This document shows positions 13,267 through 25,068 of a stretch of DNA of 64,000 nt, in pieces. The notes under the pieces are model-generated. The model had not been told where the DNA came from. It was given only the letters and a program-made list of their open reading frames with translations, and searched no databases. Position 1 is the stretch's first letter; the number at the start of each line of letters is the position of its first letter. The position numbers were made by a program, and so were the translations under genes. Source of the DNA: Acanthacorydalis orientalis (Eukaryota > Arthropoda > Insecta > Megaloptera > Corydalidae); NCBI GenBank assembly GCA_034766995.1, contig CM068318.1, positions 5,176,001 through 5,240,000 on the forward strand, read 5' to 3'.

Positions 13267-13282
13267 TTTCTATATATTTCAG
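13267..13282 (+). other. 3' splice acceptor of the Ig exon
   Basis: A T-rich tract of the form ttctatatatttcag directly precedes the first coding base. It fixes the exon start, because the reading frame is open from here and the protein similarity to the Ig family begins at the first full codon. Confidence 0.8.
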
Positions 13283-13489
13283 GTCGACCTGAACCCTCTG
13301 TAAGATGGTGGCGGAACGGAAGTCTCATCGACGCAACGGATCGTACAACATCGTTTCGAAACGTGCGTACTAATGAGCTCCTAGTGCGCGACTTGAGACG
13401 AGAGGACCAACATGCTATTTTCACATGCCAAGCTGCCAATAATAATGTCAGCCAACCTGTTTCTGCCAGCGTTTCTATCGAAATCTACT
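13283..13489 (+). CDS. Internal exon of a Sidestep-like immunoglobulin-superfamily receptor (partial gene)
   Basis: Seen: a pyrimidine-rich tract ending in ttcag stops at 13282, and a consensus donor gtgagt starts at 13490. The 207-base exon between them is open in the frame that starts at its third base. The phase is 1 at both ends, so it adds 69 codons without shifting frame. The translation begins RPEPSVRWWRNGSLID, giving the Trp of Ig strand C, and later has LRREDQHAIFTCQAANNN, giving the strand F Cys. The first Ig Cys must lie in the exon before. Two N-glycosylation sequons are present (NGS, NVS). Known: a Gly-Arg-Pro-x-Pro-x-Val-x-Trp-Trp opening, an FTCQA-NNN core and Ser/Val-rich last strands are typical of the insect Sidestep family, neuronal surface receptors for Beaten-path proteins in axon guidance and synaptic matching. 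Inferred: one half of an extracellular Ig domain. The exon is clearly GC-richer than its flanks. Nephrin- or hemicentin-like Ig proteins are the main alternative. No signal peptide or membrane segment lies in this exon. Confidence 0.85.
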
Positions 13490-13495
13490 GTGAGT
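13490..13495 (+). other. 5' splice donor of the Ig exon
   Basis: The sequence gtgagt follows TAC-T at the end of the exon and matches the consensus donor. It leaves one base of a codon, consistent with the phase-1 boundaries common in Ig-domain exons. Confidence 0.85.
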
Positions 13496-14273
13496 TTTTT
13501 TTTAATGATTTTTATATAAATACTGTCTGACAATTTCAAGTTTTCGCCGTTTCTTATCGACAAATCGTTTCGAACGAAAGCCATGTATAAAATGAAAGGA
13601 AAAAAATGTATATAATAATTAATTTCATCATTTTATCCCGAAACTCAATTTAGATTTATCGGTTTATTTTATATTTGAATTGATTTCACAGTTCGGAGAA
13701 AAGATATTTTACACGAACAATTTATGCTCGTACATCGTTTAAATATTACACTCTATTAAAAAACTATCGTCTAGTAATAGAATCGCACGACTGTTTCACT
13801 GATTCCAGCCGATTCGCACGTACTAAAAACAATTTCGCATGAAATATACGTGCATAATAACTGAACTGCCATCGTTCATTACTTGTGTCGATGCGATTTC
13901 GGTTTTATTCATTTTAAATGCCTTGTGTAAGGCAACTGAACCGAATAACAATTTAAATCGATGTTCTTCTATTGAACACCGGTGATCAATAGACTTTAAA
14001 CTGATGCTATATTAATGAACCCTTAAAATGTCACCCTCATTACAAATAATGGCCTATTGGCAACGTCCCGAACTCACTATTCAATGAATAGATTCAATTC
14101 GCGTTTGTTCGTACACAAAGGTCGACATCGTTTTGATCATGTTTGAACTTATTCAAAGAAATAAATAATACGTTTATAATTGGATAAATAATTTCACATT
14201 CTGTAATTCTTTTCTCTCGCCACGTCGTGTTATAATTGTTACGTTTAATGAAAACACAAATTTGTATTATGTA

Positions 14274-15339
14274 CAGGGTTCTCCGATAGGGGCGAATTTT
14301 TTTAGTTTGGAATAAAGCAGAATTTCATGTTTCTTTATTGTGAATAATAGTTGTGTGTGTCGCGTACTTTGTTACAACTAACCATTCTTTTGTTAAAATT
14401 TCTAATAACATCTCTACACAACTGAGGCTCTAACTCATCAATAACTCTTCGGATTTCATTTTTTAGGTCGCAAATTGTCATGATTATTGGCGTACATCTG
14501 TCCTTTAACGTTTCCGCAAAGAAAGTAGTCCAACGGTATTGAATATCAGGATCTCGATCGCCAATTAATGTCCCCATTTTTAGAAATAACGTGACCAGGA
14601 GATTTCTTACTCGATAAATCAATTTTTTCGCTAGCTGTATAGCTTATTGCATCGTCTTGCTGGAACCACATGTCCTACAGATCAATCATTCAATTCTACC
14701 CACGAAAAATTGATTATCATGTTCTGTTGTCTTTCTAATAATCGCTTTACCAGCCCGATTCTCAAAAAAGTAAGGATCAATGACTTCACCGAACCAAAGT
14801 GAATACCTAACAATCACTCTTCCTGTATTTAGTAGTTTTCCAGTTTTACTTGTTAACCAGAGAGTTTAAAATGAGCCTCATCGTTAAAGATGACTTTTTC
14901 AGAAAAACCGTGTTGTTGTTCCAGTATTCAATTAACAAATCTCTGCAGTGAATGGTCTGCTAGCTTTAATTCTTGTGTTAATTGATCTTATAAGCCGTCA
15001 ACAATAAAACTTTATGCAAAATATGTTATGTGGTCGTCTGTGAAAGGCCCAATTGCTGTGAACGTCGTGGCATTGACATTCCTGGTTCTTTCAATACACT
15101 TTCACGAACAAATTCAATATTTTCTTAAAAACGAGCACTGTGAGCATGTGCTGGTATTTCTTTATCTTTAACCGATCCAATCTCTTCAACTTTTAATCAC
15201 TAATAGAATTGCTTCGTTGTATACGAAGCCATAACTAACAATGGCAATATCAAAATTTAACAAACTTCAAAAACTACAGCTGTCAGTTTGACATCTGCGA
15301 AATGTCACCTCTAAAAAAATCGCGTCTATATTGGAAAAC

Positions 15340-15344
<5 letters not shown>
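14274..15344 (-). mobile_element. Degenerate mariner/IS630-like DNA transposon with both terminal repeats
   Basis: Seen: the left end reads CAGGGTTCTCCGATAGGGGC and then GAATTTTTTTAG. The reverse complement of the right end reads AGGTTTTCCAATATAGACGC and then GATTTTTTTAGAG. The two form imperfect inverted repeats of about 30 bp around a 1.07-kb element. TA lies next to the left end (14272-14273), and the right end runs straight into a (TA)n tract, so a TA target is consistent. The interior carries a transposase pseudogene on the minus strand. Known: IS630/Tc1/mariner elements insert at TA and have ends of this type. Inferred: a single old insertion, with the right terminal bases slightly eroded. 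Confidence 0.8.
14335..15232 (-). pseudogene. Mariner/IS630-like transposase pseudogene
   Basis: Seen: the last 95 codons are open (14335-14622) and contain NEIRRVIDELEPQLCRDVI followed by RNFNKRMVSCNKVRDTHNYY. Known: the C-terminus of this transposase group has an EEIRRVI-x2-I-PQL-x-VI-NF-KR-x2-CR-x-RGGH pattern, so the match is specific, with the usual RGGH decayed to RDTH. Near 15232 a minus-strand ATG opens MASYTTKQFY and is then stopped, which fits the N-terminus. Between them the frame is broken by several stops and shifts. Total length (about 0.9 kb) is a little short of the usual 1.0 kb, so small deletions are likely. It cannot encode an active enzyme. Confidence 0.8.

Positions 15345-15408
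<64 letters not shown>
15343..15408. repeat. (TA)n tract abutting the mariner end
   Basis: TA tract with one TAAATA interruption, beginning within a few bases of the transposon right end. It either received the insertion or grew from the TA target duplication. Confidence 0.95.
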
Positions 15409-16569
15409 ATATGTAATAAAAATAATATATTTTTCAATAATATTTATATCATTTATTTTCCTTCACTCCTGCGTTTTATATAAAAATATAGATCAAAAAC
15501 ATTGCTTTTCAATCAATGAGAAATCATTGATTAAAGAGCAAAAATTCACAGATCACAAAAATTACATAAATTAATTAAATAAAATTTTAATTTTAAAAAA
15601 ACACTGTTTTTTCTTAACAATTTATATTTTTTAAAGTACGTAATTCGTTTGAAATATTTTGTATTATATAATTTATTTTTTTTATGTAAAATATCATTAA
15701 AATAGATTAGAAGTTTAAAATTTAAAAATTATTATGAAACAAAATTTTATAGATTTTTTAATTACCAAACAGATGTTCGCTTCTATTCATTTTAATTAAA
15801 ATCTTTAATGTAATAGTAGAATAATTAAAATTTTTGCTTATTTTTTATTCATTTTGAAATAGTTTTCGTTTTGTTTGTATTAACTTTTATACTTACAGCA
15901 TTTTTAAACAGATAAAAGTTATTAAACTACATTTCGTTGAATCTCCCCACATAAATATACAAGACCGCGTTTACAGTGTAACTAACAACAATTTTGAACA
16001 TAACGACTTTCGGAATAACACGAAAAAGTCTGATTCATTTAACAATGAACTCGGTAACATTTAAATAATGACTGCAGGTGTGATGTGTGAAATAAATGAC
16101 CGCACGGTATTTTTAACGATGACCCGAGGCGTGAACTATTTCCTCTTATGATAATTGCATTTTATCAATTCCAATTAGAAGCTATTCATGACGTCAGGTG
16201 ATGGTTAATGGTACGTCGTCGCTTCCCAGTACATCACCGATAGACACCTTTTGTGTACTACAGATTTTGTTTTGATGGTTTGTAGCCATTTGCGGTTTGT
16301 CTGATCTCAGTTTTCGAGAGTAATGATTTCTTGATTACATTATCTGGTAATAAATCATTTTTAGTTTTTTTTTAGTACAAGTTATGTATTTTGTTAATTC
16401 AAATTACACACACACACGTATGTTGATAATTTACAAAGAAGTGTACCTTACAGTGAAGATTAAATTTTAAAACATTCTATACAGATTTGTTCATTTTTGT
16501 AATACGTTTAAAGATTCTACATATTTTGTTATAAGATATTTTTAATCATACTTTTATAGTTCATTAAAA

Positions 16570-16573
<4 letters not shown>

Positions 16574-16628
<55 letters not shown>
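16574..16628. repeat. (TA)n microsatellite
   Basis: Perfect TA tract of about 55 bp. Confidence 0.97.
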
Positions 16629-16629
<1 letters not shown>

Positions 16630-17424
16630 CAGTTAAATAACAAAAACGCAGTAGACTTTTTATACATATTTGTATTCTTTGAACAAGACTGCATTAAAAA
16701 TATTCACATTATTAAAAATGATTTGTAAATAAGAATTACCTCGAAGAATATAAAAAAAATATGCTAAACGTAAATGTTACTTCGTTAATATTTATTAAGA
16801 AAGCTCGATTCTTTTTAAGTATACTCCAGCGTATCAATTCGTTACTGTTTAAATAAATACGTACAGATGTGAATCAAATATTGAACGTGCAGATCGTTAA
16901 TGGCATTTATTAAACGTGCGCTTATTACTCGGTCGTTTGATTGAGTATCATGTTTCTCTTTGAATGATTAACACGCAGACGTATAAGTTTATTCTCATGA
17001 AATAATAATCATAATTTATCCCGCCGAGAGCCGTTTAAAAACATGCACATAAAACGCTGTTGCACATAGAACGTGCTTGTACTTATTTTGCGGCGCAGGT
17101 GAGCTTCTACCTGCTGCGCTGTTTGCTGAAAATACATGAATACATTATGTACGCGAGTAAATTACATTTGCTCCTTAATTCCCTGCAAAGCCGGGCTGCA
17201 CAATGCAATATCCGTGTAACTGGTAGCTGCGCTAACGTTAGGTATAGTTCGTTATCTGCTGAATGTATACAGATTTAATAGATTCAATGAGCCAAACAAC
17301 GAGGACTTTAAGATACTAATAGGGAATGCAGACAATAATACGTCGATTATAATTTGTACGAATGATTGTCGATAAGATCAGAACATCTTCAACAAGGACA
17401 ATGTTTTATAACGTATGTACTTTG

Positions 17425-17426
<2 letters not shown>

Positions 17427-17473
<47 letters not shown>
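17427..17473. repeat. (TA)n microsatellite
   Basis: Perfect TA tract of about 47 bp. Confidence 0.97.
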
Positions 17474-17476
<3 letters not shown>

Positions 17477-17650
17477 ATAATTAATTTTTTGGTTTACATT
17501 TTACAAAAGTACTTTTTCTTCTAAACTGATAGAAGTATTGACTTCCCTGAGCCATTGTAATAGTTTGACAATTGATAACTAGTTCTTATGTATTTTCATA
17601 TAGTGAATTCGAACACTAGTCATTTTTTTTATTTTTCAAGTCTTAATGGT

Positions 17651-17718
17651 CGAAAGGCCCTGCTACGGGACCATCACACTTATGCCATAGAAAACGAAAG
17701 GCCCCAATACGGGGACAT
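17651..17718. repeat. Two tandem copies of a GC-rich imperfect palindrome
   Basis: cgaaaggccctgctacggga-ccat (17651-17674) and cgaaaggccccaatacgggg-acat (17695-17718) are the same 24-base unit with a few changes, 44 bp apart. Each has a GGCC(C)C arm facing a GGG(G)-C arm around a 5-6 base centre. The block stands out from AT-rich flanks and is probably subterminal sequence of a decayed DNA transposon, though I could not find its ends. Confidence 0.5.
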
Positions 17719-18487
17719 GTAAAATATTTATCAACTAAATGTCTTGAATTTATATCTAAATAAACCAGTTTAAAACTGTTATTTAAGTTTTCATTCTTAT
17801 AAACGTTTTATAAGCTTTTTTGAAGATTAAAATATTTTGAAAAAAGTATGTAAAGTCACAAATTCTTCATCATTTTACAGAATATTAAGGTACCGAACAA
17901 TCAGATTTTTTAATAACTCAGCACTCTGAGAATGATGACATTGCCATTGAAATGTATATAACCGACAATCGAAAATAATCAATAATATTTTATTGAATAT
18001 TTTTGATCGAAAAATTTGGTGTGATTTTTGTGGAGAGAAAAGAATTATGCAAGGGGATTTAACTACAGTATCAGAAAATCACATTGTCACTGTTTTACGA
18101 AAAAAGTATGTAGTTTGTAAAAGAGCTAAAATTTTATAAAATGGATTTAACTACAGTATCAAAAACTATTATTTAAATAAAGAGTATAATTAGAAAAATA
18201 TTGTTACTGAAACACAGTAATGTTTTGCAAATTTAAATTCACTAGGGACATAAAAATAATTTTTATTCGTAGATATTTCCTTAAAAGTAGTAAATGAAGA
18301 AGAAGACGATAAATTTCACCATGGTATTAAAAAAATGAAAAGAAAGATATGTAGTTAGATGGACTGGTAATATAGTGACAAAATTTATTCTAATCTATGA
18401 AACTAAAAATGTAAAAAATGTACTTCTAGAAATTTATAAGAATTAATTTTCAAATTCAAAAAAAGAGATTTAGATTAGAATAATAAT

Positions 18488-18490
<3 letters not shown>

Positions 18491-18552
<62 letters not shown>
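18491..18552. repeat. (TA)n then (CA)n microsatellite
   Basis: About 54 bp of TA followed by a short ACACAC run. Confidence 0.97.
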
Positions 18553-19108
18553 TATAATTACGAAAATATTGCTAATACATATTACTTTTCAATTTAATTT
18601 TTGATTAAAATGCAATATTCTTCTCAGACATTCATTATTTCATTTCTTATTTGCAAAAAATCTATATGAAATACATAAAAACTTATAGTACATTAAATTA
18701 ATAAAAAGACATATATTTCAAACGACAGAATTTTACAGAAACGAACATTAAATAGTACTGAATTCGATTCATAGTATAAAAAATTACCTTGAAAATGTTT
18801 CATAATAATAATTTTGTAAAACTGACATTAGTGACAATGAAACGGCATCTGTCTGTTCCCGTTTGATGAATTATTTTTAAATCTTTTTTAAAAAAATATA
18901 TTATAAATATCTCTTTACAAAAAATCCAATTACTATACATTCGACATATTAATCACAAAAATTTTCTTTAAAACGTTTGATAAATTCTCAGAAAATCAAC
19001 CACAATAGAAATTCAATAATAGTTTGTTTGATTATTTTTCTTAGAAGAATTATTAAAAGTACGATAATAAAATTTCAAAGAAACAATTTGTAATGATCAA
19101 ATATTTTT

Positions 19109-19110
<2 letters not shown>

Positions 19111-19160
<50 letters not shown>
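19111..19160. repeat. (TA)n microsatellite
   Basis: Perfect TA tract of about 50 bp. Confidence 0.97.
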
Positions 19161-19162
<2 letters not shown>

Positions 19163-19935
19163 CTGGGAATATGTATTTCTCTATTGCATGATTATTAATT
19201 TTAATACTTATTATATAAGACATAAAATATTAAGAAAGACATTAATAAAAAGTATAATGAAAATTGTATCTTTTATCTACCAAAAAGGTTTTAAGGAAAA
19301 AAAAACACGAACTCAACGTTTATATTTATAAATTACAACACAAATAAACCTGTATGAATATCTTTTATGTAAGAATCTACTTATTTTACAAATAATATTT
19401 GTAACTTGCTTAAAAGAAACATAATAAGCCATTTGTCATTAATTATAACGAGTTGTAATGTTCGGGGCTAGGAGTCTCACAATGTTTGTGTATGTAATTA
19501 CAACCAGAAAAAAATAAAATAAATAATTGTTCACTTGTATATCATGAAACACGCAAACATCTGTTGTACTATATAAGAAAGATTAATGCATCTGAACTGG
19601 TTGTTGTTGCTCATTACAAGGTAAATTTAGTTTATTTTCTTTTTACTATTTCGTATTCGCGGTGTAAATTTCTCTTAGCGCAGGAAATAAAATCATTTTC
19701 AGCTAGTATATTAAATGTAAGAAACGTCTTTCTTAAAATATTCATTTTTATATATAACATTATATGAAATACAATTCACCATTTGTTATATTTAATCTGT
19801 GATGATAAATTGTTTCTTGAATTAGAGTTTTCTTACTCGATAGTTTTTAATCATAAATCAGACTTTCAATGTTATTTCATAAAAGTAAACAAGGTGTGTT
19901 TGCACGTGTTGAAAAACGTGCATAAACTTAATTTA

Positions 19936-20449
19936 TTAGGTTTGAAAATTAATTCGGTGTCTTTAAATTGAATCAATCATAATTTTATTTTGAATTGAAA
20001 TATTTTCTTGTCATTTTAGGATTTATAGTGTTTTTAAGTATTAAAGTGCTAACTTTAACGTTTAAAAATACTATATATTTTGATCAAGCAGTTGGTATCA
20101 CCTCACAAGACAGTATTTCAACACTATGGTGTTCGAAAAGCAGCATTGCATACTTTTCGCATTCTAATTGAAAAAAAAATGTTACTGGAACCGTGTGAAT
20201 GATAGTTGAGCTCGACTGAAGATTTTGTGACGTATAAAACATGGAATAAGTGCTGAAATAGTAGAAGAGGTCCGAAAATACAATACGACTTCATCGACTC
20301 AAAGCAATCATCTCTTTTCGACAAGGAATTCGTCAGTTACCTAACAGATTTACAAAATAATAGGGAATATTTTAAGGATTAAAATGTATTCTATTTTTCA
20401 TAAACATTCAGATTCTATAAAAAAGGAACCGAATTAATTTGCACACCAA
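19936..20449 (+). mobile_element. Non-autonomous mariner-like element, copy A (best-preserved full copy)
   Basis: Seen: starts TTAGGTTTGAAAATTAATTC then GGTGTC, and ends GGAACCGAATTAATTTGCAC then ACCAA. The two ends are inverted repeats sharing AAATTAATTCGGT, and TA lies immediately outside each (19934-19935, 20450-20451). Related copies are listed at 20877, 29170, 32032, 37155, 41535 and 47111. Known: TA target and TTAGGT-type ends fit mariner. The 3' third in other copies decodes to the C-terminus of a mariner transposase (RW-GKVI-NNG-YFED-stop). This copy keeps only scraps of it (YFKD-stop) and cannot code. Confidence 0.75.
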
Positions 20450-20876
20450 TACTGTCATTTTCAAAGAAATATTCTCAGGAGGATGCATATAAGTATTTTT
20501 TCTTAAATATTATTTTTCCTGTATCAAGTATCTATAAAATATATTTTTAAAATTATTAACTGAAGATCAAAATATTAACCGTTAAGAAAGTTTTCATGAT
20601 CTGAACAGAAGATTATAAAAGAATCTAGTTTCTTTAATTGACTGGTGATGAATCAGTTATTAGAATTTTGAAAGGATATTCCAGTCTTTGGATGTGACCA
20701 TCTTCAATGGGTTAAAAGAGGAATGATAGATTTAGTTAAATTCGAAGTAAATGTTCATGTTTTATATTGAAGCTATGGTTAATTAAGAATTTATATTTAG
20801 TAATCAAACAGTCAGGCAGAGATGTTGTAAAGTTTCAATTCGACTGAAAGAAAAATCTAGAAAAAAACTTTGCAAA
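20450..20876. other. AT-rich spacer between two copies of the repeat family
   Basis: No gene. The last 60 bases may be a diverged 5' part of copy B, as ttcgactgaaag resembles the ttccagttgaaa word of other copies, but I could not align it with confidence. Confidence 0.35.
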
Positions 20877-21108
20877 CCGTATAAAAATGCTCTACTGCTA
20901 AAACAGCAGAAAAGATCTGAAAATACATTACAACTTCATCGACTCAAAGCCGCCATCTTTTTTTCGACATGGGGTTCGTTAGTTATTCATCAGGTCGAGT
21001 AAAGATTTACAACGTAACGGGGGATATTTTAAGGATTGAATTGTATTCTTTTTTTCCATAGACATTCAGATTCTATAAAAAAGGCACTGAATGAATTTGT
21101 ACACCTAG
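20877..21108 (+). mobile_element. Non-autonomous mariner-like element, copy B (3' half)
   Basis: Shares with copies A, C, D and F the words aaaatgct...gctaaaacag, cttcatcgactcaaag, atctttttttcgaca, ggggatattttaaggatt, cattcagattctataaaaaa and the end gaatttgtacacctag followed by TA (21109-21110). The 5' half is missing or too diverged. Confidence 0.7.
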
Positions 21109-21964
21109 TATGTTAAAAACATTATTAATGAACAATGTGATCAGTGAATTAATCTTCACTATCACGTATTCAATTAGCACTCCGATATAATCAAACATCT
21201 CGGCTCGGTTCGCGCACACAACGTTCCTCATCGCACTGAAAGCTTTATCATTTCCTGAAAATTTAATTTTTATAAAATAACATTCTTCCTTGTAATCAAC
21301 TGTCTAGACAAACGCCATTTATAACTGTATACACAATAATTTTTTTTCTGTATTATTCATTGTTATACGAAATCGAATTAACGGGAAAAAGTTAATATTC
21401 CCTAGTCACGACATTAACATATCGCCACTTTATTTCATTTTTGAGTAATAGAGATTAGCGTGCAAGGATATCCTTACAAATATTTATACTTCATTTAAAA
21501 GGTCAATGTTAATCAGTTTCCTAGCATGGGTTTATTTAAAATACGTTTTTTTTTTGATGAATTGATACTGTTTATACAAGAAATTTTATGTTTCGCATTG
21601 TTTGAATTTATTTACTATACGAATTTAAATATTTCCTTTTTGTACGTATCACGATTTCGATCTTGACTGAAAATTTGTTGTATTTTAAATTAAATATAAT
21701 TAATGAAATCAATCCTATCTATTAGATTACATTATAAAGTATAATTCGAGCATAAAAAACTCACACAATTAAATTACGTTCAATTATTTTTTTTGTAATT
21801 GTACGTTTAGTGCCACATTTGTGTATGTTTTAAATCTTAATACTGATTTATAGATCTCTCTTTTTAAATTTGTTGATACTTGATTCGGAGTTCTCAAGTT
21901 TCGGTCTGATTAATTTGTTTTCTCTAGATTTGATTTGTAAAAAATACTTTAATATATTTTAGTG

Positions 21965-21995
<31 letters not shown>

Positions 21996-23468
21996 TATGA
22001 ATTGATTTAGTAAATAGTCTCTAGGTTTATAGAAATATTAATTTGCTTTTTAATCATTGATAACCATTCTATTTATTGTCTGATTTATATATTCATATTT
22101 TAACTTATGAATTAAAAACTATATGATTCAGTCAAAAATAGCATTTTTTAAATATTATTTATATAAATATGGATTGTATGTTTGTTTATTATTGATTTTA
22201 AACTAATTACTTTTTTATGGTAAACTTTGGAGAGATCTTTTTAGATTGTCCATAAACTAATAATCAGTTCTAAGTACAAATATGTAAATAAATGTTTATT
22301 TGGATTAAATAACGTATAAATTTATAAGAACTACAATTAAATATTAAATGCCTTTATTTATGACAGATAATACAATAGCAAAAAATTATGATCAATATTT
22401 AAGCTTTCAGAAATTTCTTATCAATGAGGCTGAATTTTCATAATTTTTATAAATTTGATACATATTTAAATATTATCTATCAGTTTATATCAATTAATAA
22501 TATTCTATATATTAAAAAATGTTTACTCTTATATTGAATTTACAGCCTTTTTTAAGGACTGGCTGGTATAAAAGTATATAAATTTAGCTAAGATGACAAA
22601 ATAGAAAAGATAATATTAGGCTCCTGATATTGTCTGTATCGATTACATCTTTTATTTATGAATTGCAGCTATTTATCAGTTTTAAATTTTAGATACTTTT
22701 ATCAGATATTTTATTTTCAATAGTTATCAAATTTATTACTAAAAGAATATGGTACTAAAATATACCGCTTTGTAATTCATTGAAATTCTAATTTATTTAA
22801 CTTCATAGTTCTTTTTTAATCGATATAAACCGGTAATTATTTTTTTATTGATAAAAATTTAATAAATATGAAAATAAAGAACAGGTTTAGTTTTAAAAAT
22901 CAGTTAACATGCAAAGATACTGAACTTATTTCACAGTTTAGTAACATTCCATTCAAGATCTGCAGAACAGTACAAATAAGTAGACAGTACAATACAATTT
23001 GCAGACACTCTAATCATCTTCATTAACAGTTAAACTGTAATTGAATTCGGTACGCATTCAATCGAATTGCGATTTAGTTCAACGCACATTTCAATAAATA
23101 ATACAGATTGTTCATCGAAACTTGTACCTAATATCGTTTAACCGAATGCAACTAGAATTGGTAGCAACTTATTCGCGTGGCATTTACATGCATTAAGCCT
23201 TGTTACGCGGTGTAATATATATCTGCAGGCGGCGCCGTGCAACGCCGGGCTACGAACACGCGTCACCCGCTGTTGTTTCATGTACGCCATCATGATCTGC
23301 ATATATTAATATTTATTACCTGAGTAATCTATCCTATACTCTTGTTCATACTTCAGTGGTTCGGAATGTAACTACATACATAAATGAGATAAATACATAT
23401 TAGCGAGCATATGACTACATACTCGAGTGCGTACATGTGAATATAATACATACATAACTGTACACGCC

Positions 23469-23469
23469 T

Positions 23470-23503
<34 letters not shown>

Positions 23504-23507
23504 TTAT

Positions 23508-23582
<75 letters not shown>
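23469..23582. repeat. (CA)n-(TA)n compound microsatellite
   Basis: ACAC repeats pass into TA with small interruptions (TATTTATACAAATA, TATG) over about 114 bp. Confidence 0.95.
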
Positions 23583-23584
<2 letters not shown>

Positions 23585-23681
23585 TATATACGTGCTTACA
23601 CAGTTGTTCATATAGTAAACTGTTAATTTAATTCTGTATTAATTGAAATATACAGTTCTAACTTAAAGAACATGACAAAGG

Positions 23682-23688
<7 letters not shown>

Positions 23689-23731
<43 letters not shown>
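23689..23731. repeat. (TA)n microsatellite
   Basis: Perfect TA tract followed by TGTACATACATATG. Confidence 0.95.
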
Positions 23732-23736
<5 letters not shown>

Positions 23737-25013
23737 TACATATGTATATATACATAAAAAGGTACAATTTCTAAAAATATTTTTTTATTTTCTCTTAAAA
23801 TATCTTTTTGTACTTCGCTTTCTTGGACAAAATAAATTAGAGATCATACTGAAAAAAATTGCTGAAGTGTGAGGCAAAATTGAAATGGTAGAGAAATTGA
23901 ATTGGATTTAAAATTCAATATGGAATAAAAACAAGTTTGTTTGTTTATTTATGCACTTGAATGGGAATCCAGTACGGAAAGAATTCATCAAAGAGTAATA
24001 GGTTTATCTTAAATAAATCAAAATGATATATTAATAAAAATATATTATATGCATTAAGTACAAATTACTGACAAACATTGAAAATACACCTTATTTACTG
24101 TCAAATCTGTGTCTACATTATTTTCCACTAAAATGTATCAAAACTAGATTTGTGAAGTTGAATTTAGCTACAATATCATAACTGTGATATTATGATAGTT
24201 TTATTCTAAAGACAATTCTTGTTATTGGATATTATTTATTCCAGAGAAGTGTGTTATTTTAATAAAAAAAAAAACATTTTATTTTAGACTGACTGCTTCA
24301 AATCATACAACGAACAACTTAAGAATTAACGTACACACTTGAAAATGTGTATATCATCTCTGTGCTTCATATATGTCATTTTATTATGTTTATCCAGTTT
24401 TAGGACATCCAGAAGGTTAAAATACCAAAGAATAAGCACATATATATATCCTTGACTAATCTTACTGACGTCTATGATTATATATTTCATAGTTTTTGTT
24501 TGATAAATTTATCTGACCCAACAATATCTCTGTTTCTTATTTCTTTGAAATTCATAATTATCTCATATATTCCTATTTTTAGGTCTATTCTTTTAACTTC
24601 TCATTCATTAACATTAAAACAAGTAAATAATGATACAACTCTTTAATTTGTTGTCCCACAAAAGCTCAATCACACTAATCACTCTCCATCCTCTCTTGTG
24701 GACAACTGTGTATGAACTGTTGAAATAGGAACGAAACAATCATCTACAAGTTTAAGCTTGCTTCAATGTCTTGTTTCAATGTTTCTTGTCCTGAACATGC
24801 AACTGGCATATGCAGTGACACCTAGAAACCTCATCTGTACTCAGAAATGAAATATCTCAGCACTTTTAAACTGTTTCATGGGACTGAATACTTCCCAAGT
24901 TCTTGGTAATATATATTTCACACCGTACAAAGCTAGTGAACGTAATGATTTGTATAAATATATATTTACAGACACTTAAACTGATTAAGTTAAGCTTATT
25001 GTTTTTATCGTTT

Positions 25014-25015
<2 letters not shown>

Positions 25016-25058
<43 letters not shown>
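25016..25058. repeat. (TA)n microsatellite
   Basis: Perfect TA tract of about 43 bp. Confidence 0.95.

Positions 25059-25068
<10 letters not shown>

Larger units (their letters stand above)
15409..19935. other. AT-rich presumed intron, no gene seen
   Basis: Contains (TA)n tracts at 16574-16628, 17427-17473, 18491-18544 and 19111-19160. A less AT-rich patch lies at about 16070-16320, and another at 17030-17260 holds a short hairpin at about 17096-17115 (GCAGGT, loop, ACCTGC). Paired GGCCC...GGG palindromes lie at 17651-17718. Short direct repeats of ggatttaactacagtatca occur at about 18056 and 18144. None gives a recognisable gene. Confidence 0.5.

Noticed and set aside
13381..13584. 67-codon minus-strand open frame across the Ig exon
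   Set aside because: It is antisense to a well-supported exon and has no recognisable motif. It is open only because the exon is GC-richer.
16071..16140. Possible exon after ctgcag at 16078
   Set aside because: The frame (GVMCEINDRTVF...) closes after about 25 codons without a donor site and matches no family.
17651..17718. CRISPR-like repeat pair
   Set aside because: Only two units, no spacer array, and a eukaryotic intron context.
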